Shown here: positions 55,871 to 64,000 of the stretch, piece after piece
Numbering within the stretch: the stretch's first letter is position 1
Layout of the letters: each line of letters begins with the position of its first letter
DNA from: Leptospira harrisiae
GTDB taxonomy: Bacteria; Spirochaetota; Leptospiria; Leptospirales; Leptospiraceae
Reading direction: 5' to 3'
Assembly (NCBI RefSeq): GCF_002811945.1
Contig: NZ_NPDX01000005.1
Span: 1-64,000, forward strand
DNA: 64,000 nucleotides
Translations under genes and position numbers: made by a program
The notes under the pieces: generated by a model
Databases searched by the model: none
Told to the model about the DNA's origin: nothing
Seen by the model: the letters and a program-made list of their open reading frames with translations, nothing else

Positions 55871-56883
55871 CTAGGTTATCTTTGCCGAATGCGTTTTATC
55901 TTTTCGTATTTATGATTTCCTTTTCTTTTTTTTGTAAATCATTACCTTCAATTGTTCCTGTCAAAGAACACAAACAACAATCGATTTCCTCTGATGGAAT
56001 TCTACGAACCTTTCGTTATTACATTCCCAAACAAACGAAAGAGGATAAGTTGCCAGTGGTTTTTCTTTTACATGGTGGTGGAGGGACTGGAGAAGGTATG
56101 ATATACCTCACTCGAATGTCAGAAAAAGCAGAAGAGTATGGGTTTATCGCAGTTTATCCAGATGGATATGCAAACCGATGGAACGACGGTAGAAAAATTC
56201 CTCATTCGCTGACTGATAAAAGAAACACAAATGATGTCGAATTTTTTCGTGATATGGTTCGCCATTTAGATACAGAACGTCCCATTGATTATAATAGAAT
56301 TCATGCGGTTGGGATTTCTAACGGCGGATTTATGACGCAGCGTTTGTTATGTGAAGCACCAGATTTATTTAGTTCTGGATACTCAGTTGCCGCAGTGACA
56401 TCTAGAGGATTAAAAGAAATCTGTAATCCTCCCCCTCAGAAATCAATCGGCTTTATAATGGGAATGTCTGATGATGTGGTACCTTACCAAGGAGGAATCG
56501 TAGCTATTCCTTCCAATCCAAATAACCAGTCACAACGAATTGCAGCAGGTGACGTTCTTTCCTACTTTGAATCATTAGAATACTGGACTTCAAGTTTTTC
56601 CTGTAAGGAAGAAACAAAATCTAGAAAAAGACATCTCAACAAATTTTGGAAAAGGGACATTCAATACATTAAATTTACGGATTGTTTGTCTGACCAAATT
56701 GTTGAAGGTTATTTAATCCCTGAGGGAGGGCATATTTGGCCAAACGGTTTTTATTACCAAAATGAAAAACAATACGGATACTTAAGTAAGGACTTGGATA
56801 CAAGAGAGATTGTGTTACAATTCTTTCGAACGACTTATAAAAAAGAAAAGTTGGTAAATAACAATGCACCATTCGGAAATTAG
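55867..56883 (+). CDS. PHB-depolymerase-like esterase lipoprotein
   Basis: A 338-residue alpha/beta hydrolase with a lipoprotein signal (SFFC, Cys 23). It has HGGGGTGEG (oxyanion loop), the nucleophile Ser in GISNGGFMT, the Asp in MSDDVVPY and the final His in GGHIWP. It resembles the LpqC/PhaZ esterase family, which hydrolyses polyhydroxyalkanoate or short-chain esters. ATG 55867 overlaps the previous stop by four bases. The next gene overlaps its end by 20 bases. Confidence 0.88.
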   Translation: MTRLSLPNAFYLFVFMISFSFFCKSLPSIVPVKEHKQQSISSDGILRTFRYYIPKQTKEDKLPVVFLLHGGGGTGEGMIYLTRMSEKAEEYGFIAVYPDGYANRWNDGRKIPHSLTDKRNTNDVEFFRDMVRHLDTERPIDYNRIHAVGISNGGFMTQRLLCEAPDLFSSGYSVAAVTSRGLKEICNPPPQKSIGFIMGMSDDVVPYQGGIVAIPSNPNNQSQRIAAGDVLSYFESLEYWTSSFSCKEETKSRKRHLNKFWKRDIQYIKFTDCLSDQIVEGYLIPEGGHIWPNGFYYQNEKQYGYLSKDLDTREIVLQFFRTTYKKEKLVNNNAPFGN

Positions 56884-57742
56884 AAATTCTTCTACTGTAT
56901 TTACAACTTTAGAAACAGGAACAGGTGATCCTGTTCTTTTTTTACATGGATTTCCTGATAACCATAAGAGCTTTGCACCGATAATGGAATCCATTGGCAA
57001 AAAGGGATTTCAGTGCATAGCACCTATTATGCGTGGTTATGAACCTTCTACCATCTCGCATGCTCATAAATTACATGTAGTGGATTTGGTGGATGATATC
57101 CTTGGTTGGATGGAAGACAGACAATGGGACAGGGTCCATTTGGTAGGACACAACTGGGGTGCTGTCATTGCTTATGCTGCAGGAATGTATTACCCCAATC
57201 GTATCAAATCCATCACAAGCATTGGAGTACCTCTCCTTCGAACTTACCAAGATTCTTTTTTTTGGGCCCCACAACAAACGATCCATTCATGGTATGTAGT
57301 TTTATTTCAAATTCCATTTTTGGCAGAACTAACCATCCGATCCAATGGATTTGCTTTGGTAGATTATTTATGGAAAGATTGGTCACCTGGATATTCGCCA
57401 AACCAAGATCATTTAGCAGAGATTAAAGCCAATTTCCAAAACCCCGGAATTTTATCTTCAGCACTTGCTTATTATAGAAACTTAAATGATCTTTTTACTG
57501 AATCAGGTAGAGAAAGTATATTAGGAATTTTAGATTCACAAATTACCGTTCCAACACAAATTCTCTATGGTTTAAATGATGGTTGTTTTCATAAAAATCT
57601 CTTTGAACATCTCTTAGATGAAACAGACTTTCCTTGTGGATTTCGCAAAATTGGTTTCGACCATGCAGGACATTTTTTACACTGGGAAAAAAGAGAAGAA
57701 GTGACAAAATTAATTTTAGAATGGTTACAAAAAAATAATTAA
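56864..57742 (+). CDS. Alpha/beta hydrolase (epoxide hydrolase/haloalkane dehalogenase-like) with an Asn at the nucleophile position
   Basis: A 292-residue alpha/beta hydrolase. HGFPDNH forms the oxyanion loop. The nucleophile elbow is GHNWG (N97, codon AAC at 57155-57157 region), whereas epoxide hydrolases and dehalogenases have Asp there (GHDWG). The acid D239 (GLNDG) and His H270 (DHAGH) are in place. The missing nucleophile argues for loss or change of activity. It overlaps the esterase gene by 20 bases. Confidence 0.9.
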   Translation: MHHSEIRNSSTVFTTLETGTGDPVLFLHGFPDNHKSFAPIMESIGKKGFQCIAPIMRGYEPSTISHAHKLHVVDLVDDILGWMEDRQWDRVHLVGHNWGAVIAYAAGMYYPNRIKSITSIGVPLLRTYQDSFFWAPQQTIHSWYVVLFQIPFLAELTIRSNGFALVDYLWKDWSPGYSPNQDHLAEIKANFQNPGILSSALAYYRNLNDLFTESGRESILGILDSQITVPTQILYGLNDGCFHKNLFEHLLDETDFPCGFRKIGFDHAGHFLHWEKREEVTKLILEWLQKNN

Positions 57743-57789
57743 GAATCCATTCATTTTTTTTCGTCAAACGTTCTTTAAGGAGATTGAAT

Positions 57790-57990
57790 ATGTTTCAAAA
57801 TATGGGTCTTTATGACAGAATCATTCGAGTAGTCGTCGGTTTGGTATTAGGTGGTCTCTATTTAGGTGGCGTTGTGGAAGGAACAACTGCAATTGTACTT
57901 TTTGTCATTGGTCTTGTTATGATTGCAACATCTGCCATCGGATTTTGCCCTGCTTACCTTCCTTTTAAATTCACGACGAAAGAAAAATAA
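57790..57990 (+). CDS. DUF2892 small membrane protein
   Basis: A 66-residue protein with two transmembrane helices (VVGLVLGGLYLGGVV and TAIVLFVIGLVMIATSAIGF) and the CPAYLPF segment. The pattern NMGxxDRxIR...G matches DUF2892, found on its own or fused to rhodanese domains. ATG 57790 is preceded by AAGGAG. It ends a plus-strand run and is closed by the hairpin at 58012-58039. Confidence 0.88.
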   Translation: MFQNMGLYDRIIRVVVGLVLGGLYLGGVVEGTTAIVLFVIGLVMIATSAIGFCPAYLPFKFTTKEK

Positions 57991-58011
57991 CACAACTTTA
58001 GGTACCAGAAC

Positions 58012-58039
58012 CAACTCACAGGTTTATGTCTGTGAGTTG
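58012..58039 (+). terminator. Terminator after the DUF2892 gene
   Basis: CAACTCACAG (58012-58021) and CTGTGAGTTG (58030-58039) form a perfect 10-bp stem, followed by a T-rich tract on the plus strand. On the minus strand no T-run follows, so it serves the DUF2892 gene. Confidence 0.85.
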
Positions 58040-58048
58040 TATGTTCAT

Positions 58049-59164
58049 TTATTTTTTTAAACTCACAAGGACTTCATAATGTTGTGTTCTTGGAAAAAAA
58101 TCAAATAAACCAATATACTGCAATCGATACCCAATTTTTTCTAACCTTGTAATGTCCCTTTTTAATGTACTTGGATTGCAGCTAGAATAAACAATTTGTT
58201 TTGGTGAAAACATAGAAGCTGATTCAATGATTCCTTCAGTGAGTCCAGCCCTTGGAGGATTTACAATCCAAATGGGAAATTTTGAAGTATGTTTCGGTAA
58301 ATGTTTTTGATACAAATCGCTGACTTCATATTCAAACTGCAATGCATTGTTAGTTTTGGCATTTTCCTTTGCATAACGAATGCTTTTTTCATGAGATTCG
58401 ATTCCATATAAGGAGGCAATTTTTTCCCGAATGGAAATTCCAATGCTTCCAGAACCACAGAATAATTCTAGAATGTTGGCCGAATCTGGTATGAGAAATT
58501 TAATTTTTGAAAGCCAAGGTTCCAAAAGAAATCTGTTGATTTGAAAAAACCCACGTTCGGGCACTTTGAGTTTAGTATTAAAAACACTGATTTCTGTTTG
58601 ATCCCTTTCATAATTCACAACCGATTTTGAAGAAAGCCTTAGTTGGATGGATTTTTGTTTGGCTACCGATTTTTTAATCCCTTGGGGAATTTCTGCCCAT
58701 AACAATCGTTTATCGACAGTTTTACAGACCGATTGAGATTCGTTCACAATCCGATGGCTATTTTTTGCAAAATATCCTATATCTTTTCCATTCGATTGCC
58801 ACTGCACATTGTTTCGGTATTCGTTTTCCGGTCCGGTAACTACTTCAATTTTCCCGGTCCATCCAGGAAACATTGCCTTTAAGAGTGAAGTTTTGATTTT
58901 GATCTCATCTTGGTAAGAAATATGGCGATAACTGCATCCTCCACATTCCGTAAACACAGAACAATCAGATGGGATTCTGGATTCTGCAGATTCAACCACC
59001 TCAGAAACAGTTCCAAACCATTCTTTGTTTCCGGTTTTATAAAGACTTATGTCTACTAATTCTCCCGGGATTCCGCCTTCTACAAATACGGCATGACCCT
59101 CATGATGCGCTAAACAGAAGCCACCATTTACCCACTTTTCTAGTTTTATACGCAACTTTTCCAT
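58049..59164 (-). CDS. TrmA/RlmD-like RNA m5U methyltransferase
   Basis: A 371-residue class I SAM methyltransferase. The N-terminal TRAM-like domain is followed by an Fe-S motif (C-x5-C-x2-C in the CSVFTECGGC segment and a later C in SVCKTVD), as in RlmD. Motif I is ILELFCGSGSIG, the NPPRAGL motif follows, and the catalytic Cys is in SSCNPSTL. It methylates uridine in RNA; whether rRNA or tRNA cannot be told. The promoter of the tRNA-Ser genes lies directly upstream, divergent. Confidence 0.9.
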   Translation of the reverse strand: MEKLRIKLEKWVNGGFCLAHHEGHAVFVEGGIPGELVDISLYKTGNKEWFGTVSEVVESAESRIPSDCSVFTECGGCSYRHISYQDEIKIKTSLLKAMFPGWTGKIEVVTGPENEYRNNVQWQSNGKDIGYFAKNSHRIVNESQSVCKTVDKRLLWAEIPQGIKKSVAKQKSIQLRLSSKSVVNYERDQTEISVFNTKLKVPERGFFQINRFLLEPWLSKIKFLIPDSANILELFCGSGSIGISIREKIASLYGIESHEKSIRYAKENAKTNNALQFEYEVSDLYQKHLPKHTSKFPIWIVNPPRAGLTEGIIESASMFSPKQIVYSSCNPSTLKRDITRLEKIGYRLQYIGLFDFFPRTQHYEVLVSLKK

Positions 59165-59192
59165 TCTCTAGAACCATTCATTGAATATTCAT

Positions 59193-59220
59193 TTGACACT
59201 GCACTCGCATTTAACATAAC
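59193..59220 (+). promoter_or_regulatory. Strong promoter for the tRNA-Ser pair
   Basis: TTGACA (59193-59198) and CATAAC (59215-59220), spaced 16 bases, lie just before the first tRNA-Ser at 59235. The -35 box is consensus; the -10 matches four of six bases. Confidence 0.65.
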
Positions 59221-59234
59221 GGATAGGTACTCTT

Positions 59235-59318
<84 letters not shown>

Positions 59319-59325
59319 AGTCGCT

Positions 59326-59413
<88 letters not shown>

Positions 59414-59423
59414 TGATACTGCC

Positions 59424-59855
59424 ATGAATACCGCCCAAATCAAAGAAAAAATCCAGAAACTCAAGGCTTACTTACTCACTGAGGAAGCCGCCAAAATTTT
59501 TGCCGTTTTACCTTTGTATTTTTCTTGGGTACCCGTTTTTACTTGGAAACGAAGTGTTCCTGAATTTGTGACGGTTTGTTTGTATTCTACAGTTAATACT
59601 TGTTTGTTCTTACTGATCCTTCTATTCGCGCAAGTTGTCTCAGCTTTGCCCTTTGTTGGGCTTTATTTGGCTGCAACCATCCACTTACTTTCTATACTAC
59701 TTTATCTAGGAATTTCTGGATTTTTGATTTACTCCATCCGCTTTAAAAAAAGCATAGAGATACCCGTTCTTTTGGACTGGGTAAAAATGCTTCAAGCATT
59801 CATTGCGCCCATAGCTCAACTGGATAGAGTATCTGACTACGGATCAGAAGGTTAG
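59424..59855 (+). CDS. Small membrane protein whose end lies inside tRNA-Arg
   Basis: A 143-residue protein starting at ATG 59424, eleven bases after tRNA-Ser(GCT). It has an amphipathic N-terminus (NTAQIKEKIQKLKAYLL), then three hydrophobic helices (about residues 24-40, 48-70 and 75-108). No family was recognised. The last 16 codons (from 59805) are bases of tRNA-Arg(ACG), and the stop TAG 59853-59855 is in that tRNA. Confidence 0.72.
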   Translation: MNTAQIKEKIQKLKAYLLTEEAAKIFAVLPLYFSWVPVFTWKRSVPEFVTVCLYSTVNTCLFLLILLFAQVVSALPFVGLYLAATIHLLSILLYLGISGFLIYSIRFKKSIEIPVLLDWVKMLQAFIAPIAQLDRVSDYGSEG

Positions 59856-59878
59856 AGGTTCAAATCCTCTTGGGCGCA
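59805..59878 (+). tRNA. tRNA-Arg(ACG)
   Basis: A 74-base tRNA with acceptor GCGCCCA paired to TGGGCGC, discriminator A, anticodon ACG at 59839-59841 in the loop CTACGGA, and T-loop GGTTCAAATCC. A34 is the wobble base edited to inosine by TadA, and tadA starts at 59880. The membrane-protein ORF reads into its first 51 bases. CCA is not encoded. Confidence 0.95.
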
Positions 59879-59879
59879 C

Positions 59880-60320
59880 GTGGAAGCATTCGACTCGTTT
59901 CTAAAACGATACTCGGAAGCGGTTTCCAACCATCCTAACGAGATTCCCTCTTATTCAGAAATCATTACAAAAGACGGACAAGTTGTCTCCTCTGCTTTTA
60001 ATTCCGTCGAACAAACATTAAATCCCACAAAACATAGTGAAATTTTAGCAATGGAAGATGCCCTTTCTAAAACGGAAGGTCGTTATCTCACAGACCATAT
60101 TTTAATTACCGCTCTTGAGCCATGTTTACTTTGTGCAGGTGCCATTTTACGAATGAAAATTCCGGAAGTGGTTTATTTTGTTCCGGCAAAACCCGGCGAA
60201 GGAATTTCCTCTTACACAACTGAGTCCATTTATTTATTGAATCACTTTCCCAAGTGCACTCTCATCCCAAGATCCCACATAAAATTCGAATTTCTGAGTT
60301 TTTTCAAAGAGAAAAGGTAG
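59880..60320 (+). CDS. tadA: tRNA adenosine(34) deaminase TadA-like
   Basis: A 146-residue zinc deaminase. The motif KHSE (His and catalytic Glu) and EPCLLCAGAILRMKIPEVVY (PCxxC) match TadA, the enzyme converting A34 to inosine in tRNA-Arg(ACG). The start is GTG at 59880, one base after the mature tRNA-Arg 3' base (59878), so the 5' leader is entirely the tRNA. In-frame codons upstream are blocked by TAG 59853. TadA is usually about 150-170 residues with PTAHAE; here PTKHSE is a mild departure. Confidence 0.87.
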   Translation: MEAFDSFLKRYSEAVSNHPNEIPSYSEIITKDGQVVSSAFNSVEQTLNPTKHSEILAMEDALSKTEGRYLTDHILITALEPCLLCAGAILRMKIPEVVYFVPAKPGEGISSYTTESIYLLNHFPKCTLIPRSHIKFEFLSFFKEKR

Positions 60321-60365
60321 AATTCTAAGGACGGTTTCTTTTTATGGAAGCCAGTAGAAACCATT

Positions 60366-60452
<87 letters not shown>

Positions 60453-60682
60453 GGTTCTACTCTTCCTTCAATTCTAATCCTAAAGTTTCAAATGACCGAT
60501 TGCTCGCGAAAGGTCAAAAATCTCCCAAAATCCATGAAACTTCCCGAAAACCACTCACCGCAACTTTAAGAAGAAAATATCCATTACATTCGTAAATATT
60601 TCATTGCCTCCAACATACGAACTTCCAGGATCAAAGTGATTCACAAATTTTCCTTTTCTTATCTTTTGAGACACGGACTTAC

Positions 60683-62176
60683 ATGAGCGAAAACCACCAA
60701 GTACTCTTTCGAAAATACAGACCTCAATTCTTTCGTGATGTAATTTATCAGGATCTTGCGGTTGGTTCCTTACAAAATGCATTCAAATCCAAAAAGATTG
60801 GCCATGCTTATATTTTCATTGGCCCTCGCGGTGTAGGTAAAACAACCATCGCGAGAATTCTCGCCAAACGTCTCAATTGTGAAAGGCCAGATGGGGTTGA
60901 ACCTTGTAACGAATGTACTTCTTGTTTGGAAATCACCAAGGGAAATTCAAATGATGTATTTGAAATCGATGCTGCTTCCAACAGCGGTGTGGATAATATC
61001 CGTGAGTTACGAGAAAACGTAAAATTCAATGCGATGGGTGGAAAGTATCGCGTTTATATTTTGGATGAGGTGCATATGTTAAGTGGAGCAGCGTTTAACG
61101 CTCTCCTCAAAACCTTAGAAGAACCACCGGCACATGTTGTTTTTATTTTAGCAACCACCGAATATCATAAAATTCCAGAAACCATTCTTTCCCGTTGCCA
61201 AGACTTCCATTTTAGAAAAGTACCAGTTACTGTTTTACAAAACTATATCGAAACACTTTGTGAAAAAGAAAATCTCAAATACGATACAGAAGGTTTGTTT
61301 TGGATCGCAAAAAAAGGTGACGGATCTGTAAGAGATACACTTTCTTTTATGGAACAAGCTGTTATCTTTACAGATGGAAACCTAACTGGCGTCAAACTAC
61401 GAAAGATGATTGGTTATCATGGAATTGATACCTTTACAGATTTTCTAAATCAATTGCTTGATTCCTCCCAAAGTGCACAAATTTTTGAAACTCTCGAAAA
61501 TCTTTTCCAAGCAGGAATTGATCTTGGAAAATTTGTTTGGGACTTTATTGAATTTTTAAATTCTCTTCTTCTCATCAAAGACAATTTAGCAGATAGAGAA
61601 TCGATAAATATCCCTCAAGAAGACCTACAAAAATTAAAACAAAACTATAGAGAACTCGATCGTGAGGTTTTAGTTTTGCTTGCCGAACGAATTTTTTCCG
61701 TTCACGAAAAATTGAATCTAATGAAGCTAAGAAGTTCTTACGAAATGAAAGTTTATTTAGAAATTCAATTTCGTAAATTGATTTTAGACCGAGAAAAGCC
61801 AAGTGTTTCCGGGTTATTGGCTAAAATTTCAGAACTCACCAAACTGGTACAAGGTGATATTTCCCATATTCCAGATCATTTAGAAACACCGAAAAAAGTA
61901 ACCATTGCACCAATCTCTGTTGCTCCAGAAAAACAAGAATCAAAGCAGACTTTCCAAACAGATCCAGTTAGGGTATTACAAGAAAAACCAACACCGAATC
62001 TAGAAGTAGAAACAAAACCAGCTTCAGAATCAAAATCCATTCCCCCTAGTCAAGAGGCGGCACCGAAAGCGAAACCTACCTCGACAACTCCTTCCTCCCC
62101 AGAAGATATGGAAAAACTTTTAAAAGAAAAGTTTTCGGGAATGGAAGTGGATCCAAAACAATTTAAGAATTTATAA
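60683..62176 (+). CDS. dnaX: DNA polymerase III subunit gamma/tau
   Basis: A 497-residue clamp-loader ATPase. Walker A is GPRGVGKT (47-54); the zinc Cys are C66, C75, C78, C81; Walker B is LDEVH (127-131); and the sensor-like region follows. The C-terminal 110 residues are Pro/Lys/Glu-rich and disordered, as in gamma/tau. It loads the sliding clamp. ybaB and recR follow, as in many bacteria where tadA, dnaX, ybaB and recR are neighbours. Confidence 0.97.
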   Translation: MSENHQVLFRKYRPQFFRDVIYQDLAVGSLQNAFKSKKIGHAYIFIGPRGVGKTTIARILAKRLNCERPDGVEPCNECTSCLEITKGNSNDVFEIDAASNSGVDNIRELRENVKFNAMGGKYRVYILDEVHMLSGAAFNALLKTLEEPPAHVVFILATTEYHKIPETILSRCQDFHFRKVPVTVLQNYIETLCEKENLKYDTEGLFWIAKKGDGSVRDTLSFMEQAVIFTDGNLTGVKLRKMIGYHGIDTFTDFLNQLLDSSQSAQIFETLENLFQAGIDLGKFVWDFIEFLNSLLLIKDNLADRESINIPQEDLQKLKQNYRELDREVLVLLAERIFSVHEKLNLMKLRSSYEMKVYLEIQFRKLILDREKPSVSGLLAKISELTKLVQGDISHIPDHLETPKKVTIAPISVAPEKQESKQTFQTDPVRVLQEKPTPNLEVETKPASESKSIPPSQEAAPKAKPTSTTPSSPEDMEKLLKEKFSGMEVDPKQFKNL

Positions 62177-62190
62177 GTCCAAAAGGTAAT

Positions 62191-62562
62191 ATGGGAATTT
62201 TTGACCAAATGAAACAAATGCGGGATGCTTTTTCGCAACTCGGCAATATCAAAGAGAAACAAGAAGAGCTTTCGAAACGCCTCGCACAGATTCGGGTCAC
62301 GGCGTCCGCAGGTGCAGGGATGGTCGAAGTGACAGCATCTGCGGATGGTACACTCACAAATCTCAACATCAATCCGATTATGTTCAATGCAGATGACAAG
62401 AAAATGTTAGAAGATCTAATTCTTTCTGCAACAAACGAAGTGCAAAGAAAAGCCAAAGAAACTATGGCTCATGAAATGAAAAATGTTCTCGGTTTCAATC
62501 CAAGTGATTTTGAAGGCATATTCAACCAAATTCAAAAGGATGGAGGGTTTCCACCTGTCTGA
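62191..62562 (+). CDS. YbaB/EbfC nucleoid-associated protein
   Basis: A 123-residue protein of the YbaB/EbfC family, with an N-terminal helix (FDQMKQMRDAFSQLGNIKEKQEEL, read in parts), the beta-strand VTASAGAGMVEVTASADGTL and a C-terminal helix. Such proteins bind DNA as dimers, and the gene is normally next to dnaX and recR. ATG 62191 has AAGG upstream. Its end overlaps recR by 23 bases. Confidence 0.95.
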   Translation: MGIFDQMKQMRDAFSQLGNIKEKQEELSKRLAQIRVTASAGAGMVEVTASADGTLTNLNINPIMFNADDKKMLEDLILSATNEVQRKAKETMAHEMKNVLGFNPSDFEGIFNQIQKDGGFPPV

Positions 62563-63148
62563 TCCACAATTCCAAAAACTAATCCAATCTTTCTCTAGTC
62601 TCCCTGGAATTGGAAAAAAAAGCGCAACAAGAATTGGGTTTCATATTTTAAGAATGGATCCTTCGACTTTTCGTGTTTGGTTATCCAACATAGAAGAAGC
62701 TAAAGCCAAACTTAGGTTTTGTGATGAATGCGGCGGACTCACAGAAGACGCTGTATGTTCTATATGTTTGTCTGATAGACGGGACGATAAAATCCTCTGT
62801 GTAGTGGAACAACCAGAAGACATTTTTTTTATCGAAAATACAAAAGAATATATTGGAAAATATCATGTACTCAACGGAGCCATTTCACCTCTAGATGGCA
62901 TTGGTCCTGACCAATTAAGAATTCGTCAGTTGTTACAGCGGTTGGAAAATGGGGAAGTACAGGAAGTTCTTATTGCAACCAACCCTACACTTGAAGGAGA
63001 TGCAACCGCATCCTACCTTTCCACGGTAATCAAACCTATGGAAATTAAAATCACAAGGATTGCCCATGGAATTACCATTGGTGGAACCTTAGAGTATTCA
63101 GACCAATACACTTTAGGAAAAGCAATCAAGTCTAGACTGACTCTTTAA
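62540..63148 (+). CDS. recR: Recombination protein RecR
   Basis: A 202-residue RecR, starting at ATG 62540 inside the end of ybaB. The HhH-like start (LPGIGKKSATR) is followed by the zinc finger C61, C64, C73, C76 and a Toprim domain (CVVEQPEDIFFIE, then LIATNPTLEGDATA). RecR works with RecF/RecO in loading RecA at gaps. Its length matches the family. Confidence 0.97.
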   Translation: MEGFHLSDPQFQKLIQSFSSLPGIGKKSATRIGFHILRMDPSTFRVWLSNIEEAKAKLRFCDECGGLTEDAVCSICLSDRRDDKILCVVEQPEDIFFIENTKEYIGKYHVLNGAISPLDGIGPDQLRIRQLLQRLENGEVQEVLIATNPTLEGDATASYLSTVIKPMEIKITRIAHGITIGGTLEYSDQYTLGKAIKSRLTL

Positions 63149-63161
63149 TTATAGTTATACA

Positions 63162-64000
63162 CTAAAATCGATGTTCAAATACAATAAATGCTTCTCTAAG
63201 TACTCGACCATATTTGGAATCTAGCAAAACGAATAAAGCATCTCCTGCTACAAAATATCCAGATCTAAAAATAATTTGGAAATCAGAAGTTACGTTGTAA
63301 CGAATGTTAAAATTATATTCCATCCCCATATAGGTGGATGTTTTGTATCCGTTCAATTCACTAAATTCTCTGTTGATTCGTATCTCCGGAGATTTTGTCG
63401 CCCACAACTGGTAATAACCCAAAGTGAATTGATAAGGTCCAAAAGCAATAATGTTAGAATAAAATCCATACTCATTCAAACCAGAAAAACTAGAACTATT
63501 AAACAATGCATAACCACCTGTAAAGTCCGTTGCAATGTTTGAAATGGAGAAACCAGGCGCTAATGTTCTATATCCATTTCCCTTTAAATTGGCTTCATGC
63601 CCTTTTTCATCATAACCTGGTCTACCAGTAGTTCCTAGCGCAATCAAATTAAAGTTAAGTGATTCACTCCAGCGATACGTAAACTGAAAGTCATACATAC
63701 CTCCTTTGATAAAATATCTTTGCGTAGTATTATAAATAGTAACATCATTTGAATCTGTAACTGCTCTTAATTTTTTAACAGTTCCTGTATTTAAAATTCC
63801 GTGCACAATGAATGAAAACTTTTGAAAATTAAATTCGTTATGCATTCCATACCATGCAAGTCTTGCGGTCTCATTGTCAGATTTATCATTATCATCCAAA
63901 AAATATGCATAAACTTCATTTCGAATGTTTCGGAAATATTCAAACTTCAATCGATTGTAGTAGATATTGGAACTCTGATAATTTTTATCAGCGAATCCAT
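63162..64000 (-). CDS. Outer-membrane beta-barrel protein, partial (start beyond the window)
   Basis: The frame is open to the right end of the window, so the TTG at 63950 is internal. The visible 279 codons are rich in alternating strands (for example YDFQFTYRWSESLNF and GPYQFTLGYYQLWATK), and it ends with FIVFEHRF, a terminal Phe typical of outer-membrane barrels. No specific family is assigned; porin- or alginate-export-like proteins are possible. It is convergent with recR. Confidence 0.8.
   Translation of the reverse strand, partial: GFADKNYQSSNIYYNRLKFEYFRNIRNEVYAYFLDDNDKSDNETARLAWYGMHNEFNFQKFSFIVHGILNTGTVKKLRAVTDSNDVTIYNTTQRYFIKGGMYDFQFTYRWSESLNFNLIALGTTGRPGYDEKGHEANLKGNGYRTLAPGFSISNIATDFTGGYALFNSSSFSGLNEYGFYSNIIAFGPYQFTLGYYQLWATKSPEIRINREFSELNGYKTSTYMGMEYNFNIRYNVTSDFQIIFRSGYFVAGDALFVLLDSKYGRVLREAFIVFEHRF

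Noticed and set aside
60453..60682. SRP RNA between tadA and dnaX, as found in some other bacteria
   Set aside because: The conserved SRP core (GGTCAGG...GGAAGGAAGCAGCC-like) is not present in the gap; only a weak GACC/GGTC pairing was seen.

Overview
The window is a stretch of spirochaete chromosome, almost certainly Leptospira and probably one of the saprophytic lineages. This rests on the many lipoprotein signal peptides with relaxed spirochaetal lipoboxes, frequent TTG and GTG starts, FliG, a plastid-type ferredoxin-NADP reductase, many PAS/GGDEF/EAL and hybrid-kinase proteins, low G+C with A/T-rich gaps, and repeated small TRL-like lipoproteins. No insertion sequence, prophage, CRISPR array or rRNA gene was seen. 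The species call is inference.

Layout: 1-6.6 kb holds the end of a hybrid histidine kinase, a DUF1801 protein, a zinc-ribbon/OB (DUF35) protein, a quinone-oxidoreductase-like enzyme plus SDR divergent from an HxlR regulator over a palindromic operator, a thiolase and an unknown secreted protein. 6.7-13.4 kb has an isolated nuoG-nuoI pair, a response regulator, aroC, then a divergent run: TonB-like protein, NusG paralogue, kdsD, aroD. 13.4-22.9 kb is envelope-related: TPR protein, GMC oxidoreductase with a small partner, a double-amidase lipoprotein, an M1 aminopeptidase, two TRL-like lipoproteins and a glycerophosphodiesterase. 23-31.7 kb has a HTH protein behind paired palindromes and a foldable gap, fliG, a TetR regulator with a metallo-beta-lactamase-fold hydrolase, two membrane proteins with overlapping divergent ATGs, an M23 peptidase and a large c-di-GMP enzyme.

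31.9-36 kb is an apparent haem/iron uptake operon (lipoprotein, HmuY-like lipoprotein, TonB-dependent receptor, HExxH protein) behind a Fur-box-like site. 36.5-43.3 kb contains a ferredoxin-NADP reductase with a PC4-like ssDNA-binding protein, a VWA-STAS protein, and queE coupled to a SNF2/RapA-like helicase. 43.4-47.6 kb is one tightly packed run: dicarboxylate symporter, SGNH lipoprotein, outer-membrane protein, TRL-like lipoprotein, coiled-coil protein, TRL-like lipoprotein, Ig-like lipoprotein. 47.7-59.2 kb is mostly housekeeping: K+-dependent-type membrane pyrophosphatase, TPR protein, acetyl-CoA synthetase, folE, glycosyltransferase, Bfd-like ferredoxin, WbuC-type cupin, two alpha/beta hydrolases and an RNA m5U methyltransferase.

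59.2-63.1 kb is a translation/DNA-maintenance block: tRNA-Ser(TGA), tRNA-Ser(GCT), a small membrane protein whose end runs into tRNA-Arg(ACG), tadA starting one base after that tRNA, tRNA-Ser(GGA), then dnaX-ybaB-recR. The tRNA-Arg(ACG)/tadA junction, where the wobble-editing enzyme directly abuts its classical substrate tRNA, is the most striking arrangement. The window ends inside an outer-membrane beta-barrel gene. I found no obvious new defence system. The best candidates for undescribed biology are the two TRL-like lipoprotein gene pairs, the queE-helicase coupling, the structured gap at 23.0 kb and the tRNA-Arg/tadA junction.
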